Of a stretch of 64,000 bases of DNA, positions 36,144 through 50,409 are shown in pieces; the first letter of the stretch is position 1, and each line of letters begins with the position of its first letter. Below the pieces are notes generated by a model. That model did no database searches. It was not told the origin of the DNA and saw only the letters and a list, made by a program, of their open reading frames with translations. The stretch spans positions 1,929,001 to 1,993,000 of the forward strand of contig NC_064044.1 of NCBI RefSeq assembly GCF_932526225.1. Direction: 5' to 3'. Position numbers and translations under genes: made by a program. The stretch is from Nematostella vectensis. Taxonomy: Eukaryota > Cnidaria > Anthozoa > Actiniaria > Edwardsiidae.

Positions 36144-37241
36144 TGCTTTGTTCAGGATCCTGTACATATTTTATGCACACAAGAACTAACTACATTCCTT
36201 GGATAACTTGATTAAGTAGATTCTAACATAGAGCATAGCGCTCGATAGATTGAAATACCTTTTTTTCCGAGTATACTGTTTTATTTTTCCTAATGTTACT
36301 TTTTGGAATTTACATTCGGAAAAAAAATTATCGATTATAACCTCTTGGAGGTTACACTCGTAAAACAAATTCCCGAATGTAACCCTGAAGCTTTTCCCGA
36401 ATGTAACCTCCAGTCCGATGGTGACCTTGCTTGGGATAGTTTACGATACCAATAGTATTAAAAGTAATTTTCATTACAATTCCCTTCAGCAATGCCATGT
36501 TAGTCTTTCGTTGCGGGTACTTGACTACTAACGCAGCTACCCGGGTTCGATTCCCGCTGATAGCCTATTTTTTTTTTCTTTATTATTTTTTTTTTAAATA
36601 TCGATACTTAATTATACTGTTCTTGGTGTGTCATGACATAAAAAGAAGGTATAGGGACATTTTTATGTACTCTCAGCATCTTTGATGTGCTCATGCTTTG
36701 TTCAGGATCCTGTACATATTTTTTGCACACAAGAACTAACTAGATTCCTTGGATAACTTGATTAAGTAGATTCTAACATAGAGCATAGCGCTCGATAGAT
36801 TGATATACCTTCTTTTCCGAGTATACTGTTTTATTTTTCCTAATGTTACTTTTTGGAATTTACATTCGGAAAAATAATTATCGATTGTAACCGTTTGGAG
36901 GTTACACTCGTAAAACAAATTCCCGAATGTAACCCTGAAGCTTTTCCCGAATGTAACCTCCAGTCCGATGGTGACTTTGCTTGGGATAGTTTACGATACC
37001 AATAGTATTAAAAGTAATTTTCATTACAATTCCCTTCAGCAATGCCACGTTAGTCTATCGTTGCGGGCACTTGACTACTAACGCACCTACCCGGGTTCGA
37101 TTCCCGCTGATAGCCTATTTTTTTTTTTTTTTTTTTTTTTTTTAAATATCGATTCTTAATTATACTGTTCTTGGTGTGTCATGACATAAAAAGAAGGTAT
37201 AGGGACATTTTTATGTACTCTCAGCATCTTTGATGTGCTCA
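36144..37241 (+). repeat. Distant copy of the 4928-6020 pair
   Basis: m67-m68, the partner of m10-m11. It differs mainly by ATAACCTCTTGG and by an uninterrupted T-tract replacing the TTTCTTTATTT tail. Confidence 0.75.
37118..37143 (+). repeat. T26 homopolymer tract
   Basis: Directly after the tRNA-like element of m68. It replaces the usual T-CTTTA-T pattern with an unbroken T-run. Confidence 0.9.
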
Positions 37242-37666
37242 TGCTTTGTTCAGGATCCTGTACATATTTTATGCACACAAGAACTAACTACATTCCTTGG
37301 ATAACTTGATTAAGTAGATTCTAACATAGAGCATAGCGCTCGATAGATTGATATACATTTTTTCCCGAGAATACTGTTTTATTTTTTCTAATGTTACTTT
37401 TTCGGAATTTACATTCGGAAAAAAAATTATCGATTGTAACCTTTTGGAGGTTACACTCGTAAAACAAATTCCCGAATGTAACCCTGAAGCATTTCCCGAA
37501 TGTAACCTCCAGTCCGATGGTGACTTTGCTTGGGATAGTTTACGATACCAATAGTATTAAAAGTAATTTTCATTACAATTCCCTTCAGCAATGCCACGTT
37601 AGTCTATCGTTGCGGGCACTTGACTACTAACGCACCTACCCGGGTTCGATTCCCGCTGATAGCCTA

Positions 37667-37691
37667 TTTTTTTTTTTTTTTTTTTTTTTTT
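37667..37691 (+). repeat. T25 homopolymer tract
   Basis: Same position in the next monomer, m69. Adjacent monomers with the same rare tract suggest a one-monomer duplication or conversion of this tail. The m69 head is itself unusual (TACATTTTTTCCCGAGAATACTG). Confidence 0.9.
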
Positions 37692-37789
37692 AAATATCGA
37701 TGCTTAATTATACTGTTCTTGGTGTGTCATGACATAAAAAGAAGGTATAGGGACATTTTTATGTACTCTCAGCATCTTTGATGTGCTCA

Positions 37790-40534
37790 TGCTTTGTTCA
37801 GGATCCTGTACATATTTTATGCACACAAGAACTAACTAGATTCCTTGGATAACTTGATTAAGTAGATTCTAACATAGAGCATAGCGTTCGATAGATTGAT
37901 ATACCTTTTTTTCCGTGTATACTGTTTCATTTTTCCTAATGTTACTTTTTGGAATTTACATTCGGAAAAAAAATTATCGATTGTAACCTTTTGGAGGTTA
38001 CACTCGTAAAACAAATTCCCGAATGTAACCCTGAGGCTTTTCCCGAATGTAACCTCCAGTCCGATGGTGACTTTGCTTGGGATAGTTTACGATACCAATA
38101 GTATTAAAAGTAATTTTCATTACAATTCCCTTCAGCAATGCCACGTTAGTCTTTCGTTGCGGGCACTTGACTACTAGCGCAGCGACCCGGGTTCAATTCC
38201 CGCTGATAGCCTTTTTTTTTCTTTATTCTTTTTTTTTAAATATCGATACTTAATTATACTGTTCTTGGTGTGTCATGACATAAAAAGAAGGTATAGGGAC
38301 ATTTTTATGTACTCTCAGCATCTTTGATGTGCTCATGCTTTGTTCAGGATCCTGTACATATTTTATGCACACAAGAACTAACTACATTCCTTGGATAACT
38401 TGATTAAGTAGATTCTAACATAGAGCATAGCGCTCGATAGATTGATATACCTTTTTTTTAGAGTATACTGTTTTATTTTTCCTAATGTTACTTTTTCGGA
38501 ATTTACATTCGGATAAAAAATTATCGATTGTAACCGTTTGGAGGTTACACTTGTAAAACAAATTCCCGAATGTAACCCTGAAGCTTTTCCCGAATGTAAC
38601 GTCCAGTCCGATGGTGACTTTGCTTGGGATAGTTTACGATACCAATAGTATTAAAAGTAATTTTCATTACAATTCCCTTCAGCAATGCCACGTTAGTCTT
38701 TCGTTGCGGGCACTTGACTACTAGCGCAGCGACCCGGGTTCAATTCCCGCTGATAGCCTTTTTTTTTTTTTTTCTTTATTCTTTTTTTTTAAATATCGAT
38801 ACTTAATTATACTGTTCTTGGTGTGTCATGACATAAAAAGAAAGTATAGGGACATTTTTATGTACTCTCAGCATCTTTGATGTGCTCATGTTTTGTTCAG
38901 GATCCTGTACATATTTTATGCACACAAGAACTAACTAGATTCCTTGGATAACTTGATTAAGTAGATTCTAACATAGAGCATAGCGCTCGATAGATTGATA
39001 TACCTTTTTTTTCCGAGTATACTGTTTCATTTTTCCTAATGTTACTTTTTGGAATTTACATTCGGAAAAAAAATTATCGATTGTAACATTTTGGAGGTTA
39101 CACTCGTAAAACAAATTCCCGAATGTAACCCTGAAGCTTTTCCCGAATGTAACCTCCAGCCCGATGGTGGTGACTTTGCTTGGGATAGTTTACGATACCA
39201 ATAGTATTAAAAGTAATTTTCATTACAATTCCCTTCAGCAATGCCACGTTAGTCTATCCTTGCGGGCACTTGACTACTAACGCAGCTACCCGGGTTCGAA
39301 TCCCGCTGATGGCCTATTTTTTTTTCTTTATTTTTTTTTTAAATATCGATGCTTAATTATACTGTTCTTGGTGTGTCATGACATAAAAAGAAGGTATAGG
39401 GACATTTTTATGTACTCTCAGCATCTTTGATGTGCTCATGCTTTGTTCAGGATCCTGTACATATTTTATGCACACAAGAACTAACTACATTCCTTGGATA
39501 ACTTGATTAAGTAGATTCTAACATAGAGCATAGCGCTCGATAGATTGAAATACCTTTTTTTCCGAGTATACTGTTTTATTTTTCCTAATGTTACTTTTTG
39601 GAATTTACATTCGGAAAAATAATTATCGATTGTAACCTTTTGGAGGTTACACTCGTAAAACAAATTCCCGAATGTAACCCTGAAGCTTTTCCCGAATGTA
39701 ACCTCCAGTCCGATGGTGACTTTGCTTGGGATAGTTTACGATACCAATAGTATTAAAAGTAATTTTCATTACAATTCCCTTAAGCAATGCCACGTTAGTC
39801 TTTCGTTGCGAGCACTTGACTACTAACGCAGCGACCCGGGTTCGATTCCCGCTGATAGCCTATTTTTTTTTCTTTATTATTTTTTCTTTATATCGATACT
39901 TAATTATACTGTTCTTGGTGTGTCATGACATAAAAAGAAGGTATAGGGACATTTTTATGTACTCTCAGCATCTTTGATGTGCTCATGCTTTGTTCAGGAT
40001 CCTGTACATATTTTTTGCACACAAGAGCTAACTAGATTCCTTGGATAACTTGATTAAGTAGATTCTAACATAGAGCATAGCGCTCGATAGATTGATATAC
40101 CTTCTTTTCCGAGTATACTGTTTTATTTTTCCTAATGTTACTTATTGGAATTTGCATTCGGAAAAAAAATTATCGATTGTAACCGTTTGGAGGATACACT
40201 CGTAAAACAAAATTCCCGAATGTAACCCTGAAGCTTTTCCCGAATGTAACCTCCAGCCCGATGGTGGTGACTTTGCTTGGGATAGTTTACGATACCAATA
40301 GTATTAAAAGTAATTTTCATTACAATTCCCTTCAGCAATGCCACGTTAGTCTTTCGTTGCGAGCACTTGACTACTAACGCACCTACCCGGGTTCGATTCC
40401 CGCTGATAGCCTATTTTTGTTTCTTTATTTTTTTTTAAATATCGATGCTTAATTATACTGTTCTTGGTGTGTCATGACATAAAAAGAAGGTATAGGGACA
40501 TTTTTATGTACTCTCAGCATCTTTGATGTGCTCA
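37790..40534 (+). repeat. Five-monomer segment matching 1097-3834 and 8206-10945
   Basis: m70-m74 run parallel to m3-m7 and m16-m20 of the 13-mer. Matching markers are the CCGTGTATACTGTTTCAT head, the TTTTTTTAGAG/GGATAAAAAATT monomer, the ATGTTTTGTTCAG/AACATTTTGG monomer, the GAAATACC monomer and the GCACACAAGAGC monomer. Confidence 0.85.
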
Positions 40535-42728
40535 TGCTTTGTTCAGGATCCTGTACATATTTTATGCACACAAGAACTAACTACATTCCTTGGATAACTT
40601 GATTAAGTAGATTCTAACATAGAGCATAGCGCTCGATAGATTGAAATACCTTTTTTTCCGAGTATACTGTTTTATTTTTCCTAATGTTACTTTTTGGAAT
40701 TTACATTCGGAAAAAAAATTATCGATTGTAACATTTTGGAGGTTACACTCGTAAAACAAATTCCCGAATGTAACCCTGAAGCTTTTCCCGAATGTAACCT
40801 CCAGCCCGATGGTGGTGACTTTGCTTGGGATAGTTTACGATACCAATAGTATTAAAAGTAATTTTCATTACAATTCCCTTCAGCAATGCCACGTTAGTCT
40901 TTCGTTGCGAGCACTTGACTACTAACGCACCTACCCGGGTTCGATTCCCGCTGATAGCCTATTTTTGTTTCTTTATTTTTTTTTAAATATCGATGCTTAA
41001 TTATACTGTTCTTGGTGTGTCATGACATGAAAAGAAGGTATAGGGACATTTTTATGTACTCTCAGCATCTTTGATGTGCTCATGCTTTGTTCAGGATCCT
41101 GTACATATTTTATGCACACAAGAACTAACTACATTCCTTGGATAACTTGATTAAGTAGATTCTAACATAGAGCATAGCGCTCGATAGATTGAAATACCTT
41201 TTTTTCCGAGTATACTGTTTTATTTTTCCTAATGTTACTTTTTGGAATTTACATTCGGAAAAAAAATTATCGATTGTAACATTTTGGAGGTTACACTCGT
41301 AAAACAAATTCCCGAATGTAACCCTGAAGCTTTTCCCGAATGTAACCTCCAGCCCGATGGTGGTGACTTTGCTTGGGATAGTTTACGATACCAATAGTAT
41401 TAAAAGTAATTTTCATTACAATTCCCTTCAGCAATGCCACGTTAGTCTATCCTTGCGGGCACTTGACTACTAACGCAGCTACCCGGGTTCGAATCCCGCT
41501 GATGGCCTATTTTTTTTTCTTTATTTTTTTTTTAAATATCGATGCTTAATTATACTGTTCTTGGTGTGTCATGACATAAAAAGAAGGTATAGGGACATTT
41601 TTATGTACTCTCAGCATCTTTGATGTGCTCATGCTTTGTTCAGGATCCTGTACATATTTTATGCACACAAGAACTAACTACATTCCTTGGATAACTTGAT
41701 TAAGTAGATTCTAACATAGAGCATAGCGCTCGATAGATTGAAATACCTTTTTTTCCGAGTATACTGTTTTATTTTTCCTAATGTTACTTTTTGGAATTTA
41801 CATTCGGAAAAAAAATTATCGATTGTAACCTTTTGGAGGTTACACTCGTAAAACAAATTCCCGAATGTAACCCTGAAGCTTTTCCCGAATGTAACCTCCA
41901 GTCCGATGGTGACTTTGCTTGGGATAGTTTACGATACCAATAGTATAAAAAGTAATTTTCATTACAATTCCCTTAAGCAATGCCACGTTAGTCTTTCGTT
42001 GCGAGCACTTGACTACTAACGCAGCGACCCGGGTTCGATTCCCGCTGATAGCCTATTTTTTTTTCTTTATTATTTTTTCTTTATATCTATACTTAATTAT
42101 ACTGTTCTTGGTGTGTCATGACATAAAAAGAAGGTATAGGGACATTTTTATGTACTCTCAGCATCTTTGATGTGCTCATGCTTTGTTCAGGATCCTGTAC
42201 ATATTTTTTTGCACACAAGAGCTAACTAGATTCCTTGGATAACTTGATTAAGTAGATTCTAACATAGAGCATAGCGCTCGATAGATTGATATACCTTCTT
42301 TTCCGAGTATACTGTTTTATTTTTCCTAATGTTACTTATTGGAATTTGCATTCGGAAAAAAAATTATCGATTGTAACCGTTTGGAGGATACACTCGTAAA
42401 ACAAAATTCCCGAATGTAACCCTGAGGCTTTTCCCGAATGTAACCTCCAGCCCGATGGTGGTGACTTTGCTTGGGATAGTTTACGATACCAATAGTATTA
42501 AAAGTAATTTTCATTACAATTCCCTTCAGCAATGCCACGTTAGTCTTTCGTTGCGAGCACTTGACTACTAACGCAGCGACCCGGGTTCGATTCCCGCTGA
42601 TAGCCTATTTTTGTTTCTTTATTTTTTTTTAAATATCGATGCTTAATTATACTGTTCTTGGTGTGTCATGACATAAAAAGAAGGTATAGGGACATTTTTA
42701 TGTACTCTCAGCATCTTTGATGTGCTCA
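39439..42728 (+). repeat. Higher-order repeat G, copy 1 (6-mer, 3.29 kb)
   Basis: m73-m78 recur as m79-m84 at offset 3289-3290. Shared rare markers are CATGACATGAAAAG (m75/m81 tails), GTATAAAAAGTAATT and TATATCTATAC (m77/m83). m75 and m76 are chimeric: they join the TAACTACATT/GAAATACC head of the m73 type to the AACATTTTGG and CAGCCCGATGGTGG body of the m72 type. Confidence 0.92.
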
Positions 42729-45700
42729 TGCTTTGTTCAGGATCCTGTACATATTTTATGCACACAAGAACTAACTACATTCCTTGGATAACTTGATTAA
42801 GTAGATTCTAACATAGAGCATAGCGCTCGATAGATTGAAATACCTTTTTTTCCGAGTATACTGTTTTATTTTTCCTAATGTTACTTTTTGGAATTTACAT
42901 TCGGAAAAATAATTGTCGATTGTAACCTTTTGGAGGTTACACTCGTAAAACAAATTCCCGAATGTAACCCTGAAGCTTTTCCCGAATGTAACCTCCAGTC
43001 CGATGGTGACTTTGCTTGGGATAGTTTACGATACCAATAGTATTAAAAGTAATTTTCATTACAATTCCCTTAAGCAATGCCACGTTAGTCTTTCGTTGCG
43101 AGCACTTGACTACTAACGCAGCGACCCGGGTTCGATTCCCGCTGATAGCCTATTTTTTTTTCTTTATTATTTTTTCTTTATATCGATACTTAATTATACT
43201 GTTCTTGGTGTGTCATGACATAAAAAGAAGGTATAGGGACATTTTTATGTACTCTCAGCATCTTTGATGTGCTCATGCTTTGTTCAGGATCCTGTACATA
43301 TTTTTTGCACACAAGAGCTAACTAGATTCCTTGGATAACTTGATTAAGTAGATTCTAACATAGAGCATAGCGCTCGATAGATTGATATACCTTCTTTTCC
43401 GAGTATACTGTTTTATTTTTCCTAATGTTACTTATTGGAATTTGCATTCGGAAAAAAAATTATCGATTGTAACCGTTTGGAGGATACACTCGTAAAACAA
43501 AATTCCCGAATGTAACCCTGAAGCTTTTCCCGAATGTAACCTCCAGCCCGATGGTGGTGACTTTGCTTGGGATAGTTTACGATACCAATAGTATTAAAAG
43601 TAATTTTCATTACAATTCCCTTCAGCAATGCCACGTTAGTCTTTCGTTGCGAGCACTTGACTACTAACGCACCTACCCGGGTTCGATTCCCGCTGATAGC
43701 CTATTTTTGTTTCTTTATTTTTTTTTAAATATCGATGCTTAATTATACTGTTCTTGGTGTGTCATGACATAAAAAGAAGGTATAGGGACATTTTTATGTA
43801 CTCTCAGCATCTTTGATGTGCTCATGCTTTGTTCAGGATCCTGTACATATTTTATGCACACAAGAACTAACTACATTCCTTGGATAACTTGATTAAGTAG
43901 ATTCTAACATAGAGCATAGCGCTCGATAGATTGAAATACCTTTTTTTCTGAGTATACTGTTTTATTTTTCCTAATGTTACTTTTTGGAATTTACATTCGG
44001 AAAAAAAATTATCGATAGTAACATTTTGGAGGTTACACTCGTAAAACAAATTCCCGAATGTAACCCTGAAGCTTTTCCCGAATGTAACCTCCAGCCCGAT
44101 GGTGGTGACTTTGCTTGGGATAGTTTACGATACCAATAGTATTAAAAGTAATTTTCATTACAATTCCCTTCAGCAATGCCACGTTAGTCTTTCGTTGCGA
44201 GCACTTGACTACTAACGCACCTACCCGGGTTCGATTCCCGCTGATAGCCTATTTTTGTTTCTTTATTTTTTTTTAAATATCGATGCTTAATTATACTGTT
44301 CTTGGTGTGTCATGACATGAAAAGAAGGTATAGGGACATTTTTATGTACTCTCAGCATCTTTGATGTGCTCATGCTTTGTTCAGGTTCCTGTACATATTT
44401 TATGCACACAAGAACTAACTACATTCCTTGGATAACTTGATTAAGTAGATTCTAACATAGAGCATAGCGCTCGATAGATTGAAATACCTTTTTTTCCGAG
44501 TATACTGTTTTATTTTTCCTAATGTTACTTTTTGGAATTTACATTCGGAAAAAAAATTATCGATTGTAACATTTTGGAGGTTACACTCGTAAAACAAATT
44601 CCCGAATGTAACCCTGAAGCTTTTCCCGAATGTAACCTCCAGCCCGATGGTGGTGACTTTGCTTGGGATAGTTTACGATACCAATAGTATTAAAAGTAAT
44701 TTTCATTACAATTCCCTTCAGCAATGCCACGTTAGTCTATCCTTGCGGGCACTTGACTACTAACGCAGCTACCCGGGTTCGAATCCCGCTGATGGCCTAT
44801 TTTTTTTTCTTTATTTTTTTTTTAAATATCGATGCTTAATTATACTGTTCTTGGTGTGTCATGACATAAAAAGAAGGTATAGGGACATTTTTATGTACTC
44901 TCAGCATCTTTGATGTGCTCATGCTTTGTTCAGGATCCTGTACATATTTTATGCACACAAGAACTAACTACATTCCTTGGATAACTTGATTAAGTAGATT
45001 CTAACATAGAGCATAGCGCTCGATAGATTGAAATACCTTTTTTTCCGAGTATACTGTTTTATTTTTCCTAATGTTACTTTTTGGAATTTACATTCGGAAA
45101 AAAAATTATCGATTGTAACCTTTTGGAGGTTACACTCGTAAAACAAATTCCCGAATGTAACCCTGAAGCTTTTCCCGAATGTAACCTCCAGTCCGATGGT
45201 GACTTTGCTTGGGATAGTTTACGATACCAATAGTATAAAAAGTAATTTTCATTACAATTCCCTTAAGCAATGCCACGTTAGTCTTTCGTTGCGAGCACTT
45301 GACTACTAACGCAGCGACCCGGGTTCGATTCCCGCTGATAGCCTATTTTTTTTTCTTTATTATTTTTTCTTTATATCTATACTTAATTATACTGTTCTTG
45401 GTGTGTCATGACATAAAAAGAAGGTATAGGGACATTTTTATGTACTCTCAGCATCTTTGATGTGCTCATGCTTTGTTCAGGATCCTGTACATATTTTTTG
45501 CACACAAGAGCTAACTAGATTCCTTGGATAACTTGATTAAGTAGATTCTAACATAGAGCATAGCGCTCGATAGATTGATATACCTTCTTTTCCGAGTATA
45601 CTGTTTTATTTTTCCTAATGTTACTTATTGGAATTTGCATTCGGAAAAAAAATTATCGATTGTAACCGTTTGGAGGATACACTCGTAAAACAAAATTCCC

Positions 45701-46017
45701 GAATGTAACCCTGAAGCTTTTCCCGAATGTAACCTCCAGCCCGATGGTGGTGACTTTGCTTGGGATAGTTTACGATACCAATAGTATTAAAAGTAATTTT
45801 CATTACAATTCCCTTCAGCAATGCCACGTTAGTCTTTCGTTGCAAACACTTGACTACTAACGCAGCGACCCGGGTTCGATTCCCGCTGATAGCCTATTTT
45901 TGTTTCTTTATTTTTTTTTAAATATCGATGCTTAATTATACTGTTCTTGGTGTGTCATGACATAAAAAGAAGGTATAGGGACAATTTTATGTACTCTCAG
46001 CATCTTTGATGTGCTCA
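42729..46017 (+). repeat. Higher-order repeat G, copy 2
   Basis: m79-m84. Only scattered single-base differences from copy 1 are visible (for example AATTGTCG, TTTTCTGAG, CGATAGTAAC, CAGGTTCC, TTGCAAACAC), which implies a recent duplication. Confidence 0.92.
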
Positions 46018-48214
46018 TGCTTTGTTCAGGATCCTGTACATATTTTATGCACACAAGAACTAACTAGATTCCTTGGATAACTTGATTAAGTAGATTCTAA
46101 CATAGAGCTTAGCGTTCGATAGATTGATATACCTTTTTTTTCCGTGTATACTGTTTCATTTTTCCTAATGTTACTTTTTGGAATTTACATTCGGAAAAAA
46201 AATTATCGATTGTAACCTTTTGGAGGTTACACTTGTAAAACAAATTCCCGAATGTAACCCTGAAGCTTTTCCCGAATGTAACGTCCAGTCCGATGGTGAC
46301 TTTGCTTGGGATAGTTTACGATACCAATAGTATTAAAAGTAATTTTCATTACAATTCCCTTCAGCAATGCCACGTTAGTCTTTCGTTGCGGGCACTTGAC
46401 TACTAGCGCAGCGACCCGGGTTCGATTCCCGCTGATAGCCTTTTTTTTTTTTTTCTTTATTCTTTTTTTTTAAATATCGATACTTAATTATACTGTTCTT
46501 GGTGTGTCATGACATAAAAAGAAAGTATAGGGACATTTTTATGTACTCTCAGCATCTTTGATGTGCTCATGTTTTGTTCAGGATCCTGTACATATTTTAT
46601 GCACACAAGAACTAACTAGATTCCTTGGATAACTTGATTAAGTAGATTCTAACATAGAGCATAGCGCTCGATAGATTGATATACCTTTTTGTTCCGAGTA
46701 TACTGTTTCATTTTTCCTAATGTTACTTTTTGGAATTTACATTCGGAAAAAAAATTATCGATTGTAACATTTTGGAGGTTACACTCGTAAAACAAATTCC
46801 CGAATGTAACCCTGAAGCTTTTCCCGAATGTAACCTCCAGCCCGATGGTGGTGACTTTGCTTGGGATAGTTTACGATACCAATAGTATTAAAAGTAATTT
46901 TCATTAAAATTCCCTTCAGCAATGCCACGTTAGTCTATCCTTGCGGGCAATTGACTACTAACGCAGCTACCCGGGTTCGAATCCCGCTGATGGCCTATTT
47001 TTTTTTCTTTATTTTTTTTTAAATATCGATGCTTAATTATACTGTTCTTGGTGTGTCATGACATAAAAAGAAGGTATAGGGACATTTTTATGTACTCTCA
47101 GCATCTTTGATGTGCTCATGCTTTGTTCAGGATCCTGTACATATTTTATGCACACAAGAACTAACTACATTCCTTGGATAACTTGATTAAGTAGATTCTA
47201 ACATAGAGCATAGCGCTCGATAGATTGAAATACCTTTTTTTCCGAGTATACTGTTTTATTTTTCCTAATGTTACTTTTTGGAATTTACATTCGGAAAAAT
47301 AATTATCGATTGTAACCTTTTGGAGGTTACACTCGTAAAACAAATTCCCGAATGTAACCCTGAAGCTTTTCCCGAATGTAACCTCCAGTCCGATGGTGAC
47401 TTTGCTTGGGATAGTTTACGATACCAATAGTATTAAAAGTAATTTTCATTACAATTCCCTTAAGCAATGCCACGTTAGTCTTTCGTTGCGAGCACTTGAC
47501 TACTAACGCAGCGACCCGGGTTCGATTCCCGCTGATAGCCTATTTTTTTTTCTTTATTATTTTTTCTTTATATCGATACTTAATTATACTGTTCTTGGTG
47601 TGTCATGACATAAAAAGAAGGTATAGGGACATTTTTATGTACTCTCAGCATCTTTGATGTGCTCATGCTTTGTTCAGGATCCTGTACATATTTTTTGCAC
47701 ACAAGAGCTAACTAGATTCCTTGGATAACTTGATTAAGTAGATTCTAACATAGAGCATAGCGCTCGATAGATTGATATACCTTCTTTTCCGAGTATACTG
47801 TTTTATTTTTCCTAATGTTACTTATTGGAATTTGCATTCGGAAAAAAAATTATCGATTGTAACCGTTTGGAGGATACACTCGTAAAACAAAATTCCCGAA
47901 TGTAACCCTGAAGCTTTTCCCGAATGTAACCTCCAGCCCGATGGTGGTGACTTTGCTTGGGATAGTTTACGATACCAATAGTATTAAAAGTAATTTTCAT
48001 TACAATTCCCTTCAGCAATGCCACGTTAGTCTTTCGTTGCGAGCACTTGACTACTAACGCAGCGACCCGGGTTCGATTCCCGCTGATAGCCTATTTTTGT
48101 TTCTTTATTTTTTTGTAAATATCGATGCTTAATTATACTGTTCTTGGTGTGTCATGACATAAAAAGAAGGTATAGGGACATTTTTATGTACTCTCAGCAT
48201 CTTTGATGTGCTCA
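46018..48214 (+). repeat. Higher-order repeat H, copy 1 (4-mer, ~2.196 kb)
   Basis: m85-m88 recur as m89-m92. m85 is a chimera. Its head (GCGTTCGATAG, CCGTGTATACTGTTTCAT) is the m3/m70 type. Its tail (CTGAAGCTT, ACGTCCAGTCC, longer T-run) is the m4/m71 type. Compared with m70-m74, one monomer has been lost, turning a five-monomer series into a four-monomer unit. Confidence 0.9.
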
Positions 48215-50409
48215 TGCTTTGTTCAGGATCCTGTACATATTTTATGCACACAAGAACTAACTAGATTCCTTGGATAACTTGATTAAGTAGATTCTAACAT
48301 AGAGCATAGCGTTCGATAGATTGATATACCTTTTTTTTCCGTGTATACTGTTTCATTTTTCCTAATGTTACTTTTTGGAATTTACATTCGGAAAAAAAAT
48401 TATCGATTGTAACCTTTTGGAGGTTACACTTGTAAAACAAATTCCCGAATGTAACCCTGAAGCTTCTCCCGAATGTAACGTCCAGTCCGATGGTGACTTT
48501 GCTTGGGATAGTTTACGATACCAATAGTATTAAAAGTAATTTTCATTACAATTCCCTTCAGCAATGCCACGTTAGTCTTTCGTTGCGGGCACTTGACTAC
48601 TAGCGCAGCGACCCGGGTTCGATTCCCGCTGATAGCCTTTTTTTTTTTTCTTTATTCTTTTTTTTTAAATATCGATACTTAATTATACTGTTCTTGGTGT
48701 GTCATGACATAAAAAGAAAGTATAGGGACATTTTTATGTACTCTCAGCATCTTTGATGTGCTCATGTTTTGTTCAGGATCCTGTACATATTTTATGCACA
48801 CAAGAACTAACTAGATTCCTTGGATAACTTGATTAAGTAGATTCTAACATAGAGCATAGCGCTCGATAGATTGATATACCTTTTTTTTCCGAGTATACTG
48901 TTTCATTTTTCCTAATGTTACTTTTTGGAATTTACATTCGGAAAAAAAATTATCGATTGTAACATTTTGGAGGTTACACTCGTAAAACAAATTCCCGAAT
49001 GTAACCCTGAAGCTTTTCCCGAATGTAACCTCCAGCCCGATGGTGGTGACTTTGCTTGGGATAGTTTACGATACCAATAGTATTAAAAGTAATTTTCATT
49101 ACAATTCCCTTCAGCAATGCCACGTTAGTCTATCATTGCGGGCAATTGACTACTAACGCAGCTACCCGGGTTCGAATCCCGCTGATGGCCTATTTTTTTT
49201 TCTTTATTTTTTTTTTAATATCGATGCTTAATTATACTGTTCTTGGTGTGTCATGACATAAAAAGAAGGTATAGGGACATTTTTATGTACTCTCAGCATC
49301 TTTGATGTGCTCATGCTTTGTTCAGGATCCTGTACATATTTTATGCACACAAGAACTAACTACATTCCTTGGATAACTTGATTAAGTAGATTCCAACATA
49401 GAGCATAGCGCTCGATAGATTGAAATACCTTTTTTTCCGAGTATACTGTTTTATTTTTCCTAATGTTACTTTTTGGAATTTACATTCGGAAAAATAATTA
49501 TCGATTGTAACCTTTTGGAGGTTACACTCGTAAAACAAATTCCCGAATGTAACCCTGAAGCTTTTCCCGAATGTAACCTCCAGTCCGATGGTGACTTTGC
49601 TTGGGATAGTTTACGATACCAATAGTATTAAAAGTAATTTTCATTACAATTCCCTTAAGCAATGCCACGTTAGTCTTTCGTTGCGAGCACTTGACTACTA
49701 ACGCAGCGACCCGGGTTCGATTCCCGCTGATAGCCTATTTTTTTTTTCTTTATTATTTTTTCTTTATATCGATACTTAATTATACTGTTCTTGGTGTGTC
49801 ATGACATAAAAAGAAGGTATAGGGACATTTTTATGTACTCTCAGCATCTTTGATGTGCTCATGCTTTGTTCAGGATCCTGTACATATTTTTTGCACACAA
49901 GAGCTAACTAGATTCCTTGGATAACTTGATTAAGTAGATTCTAACATAGAGCATAGCGCTCGATAGATTGATATACCTTCTTTTCCGAGTATACTGTTTT
50001 ATTTTTCCTAATGTTACTTATTGGAATTTGCATTCGGAAAAAAAATTATCGATTGTAACCGTTTGGAGGATACACTCGTAAAACAAAATTCCCGAATGTA
50101 ACCCTGAAGCTTTTCCCGAATGTAACCTCCAGCCCGATGGTGGTGACTTTGCTTGGGATAGTTTACGATACCAATAGTATTAAAAGTAATTTTCATTACA
50201 ATTCCCTTCAGCAATGCCACGTTAGTCTTTCGTTGCGAGCACTTGACTACTAACGCAGCGACCCGGGTTCGATTCCCGCTGATAGCCTATTTTTTTTCTT
50301 TATTTTTTTTTAAATATCGATGCTTAATTATACTGTTCTTGGTGTGTCATGACATAAAAAGAAGGTATAGGGACATTTTTATGTAATCTCAGCATCTTTG
50401 ATGTGCTCA
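48215..50409 (+). repeat. Higher-order repeat H, copy 2
   Basis: m89-m92. Contains the same chimeric first monomer and the GGGCAATTGAC marker in the second. It continues into the m93-m97 segment shared with 10946-13686. Confidence 0.9.
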
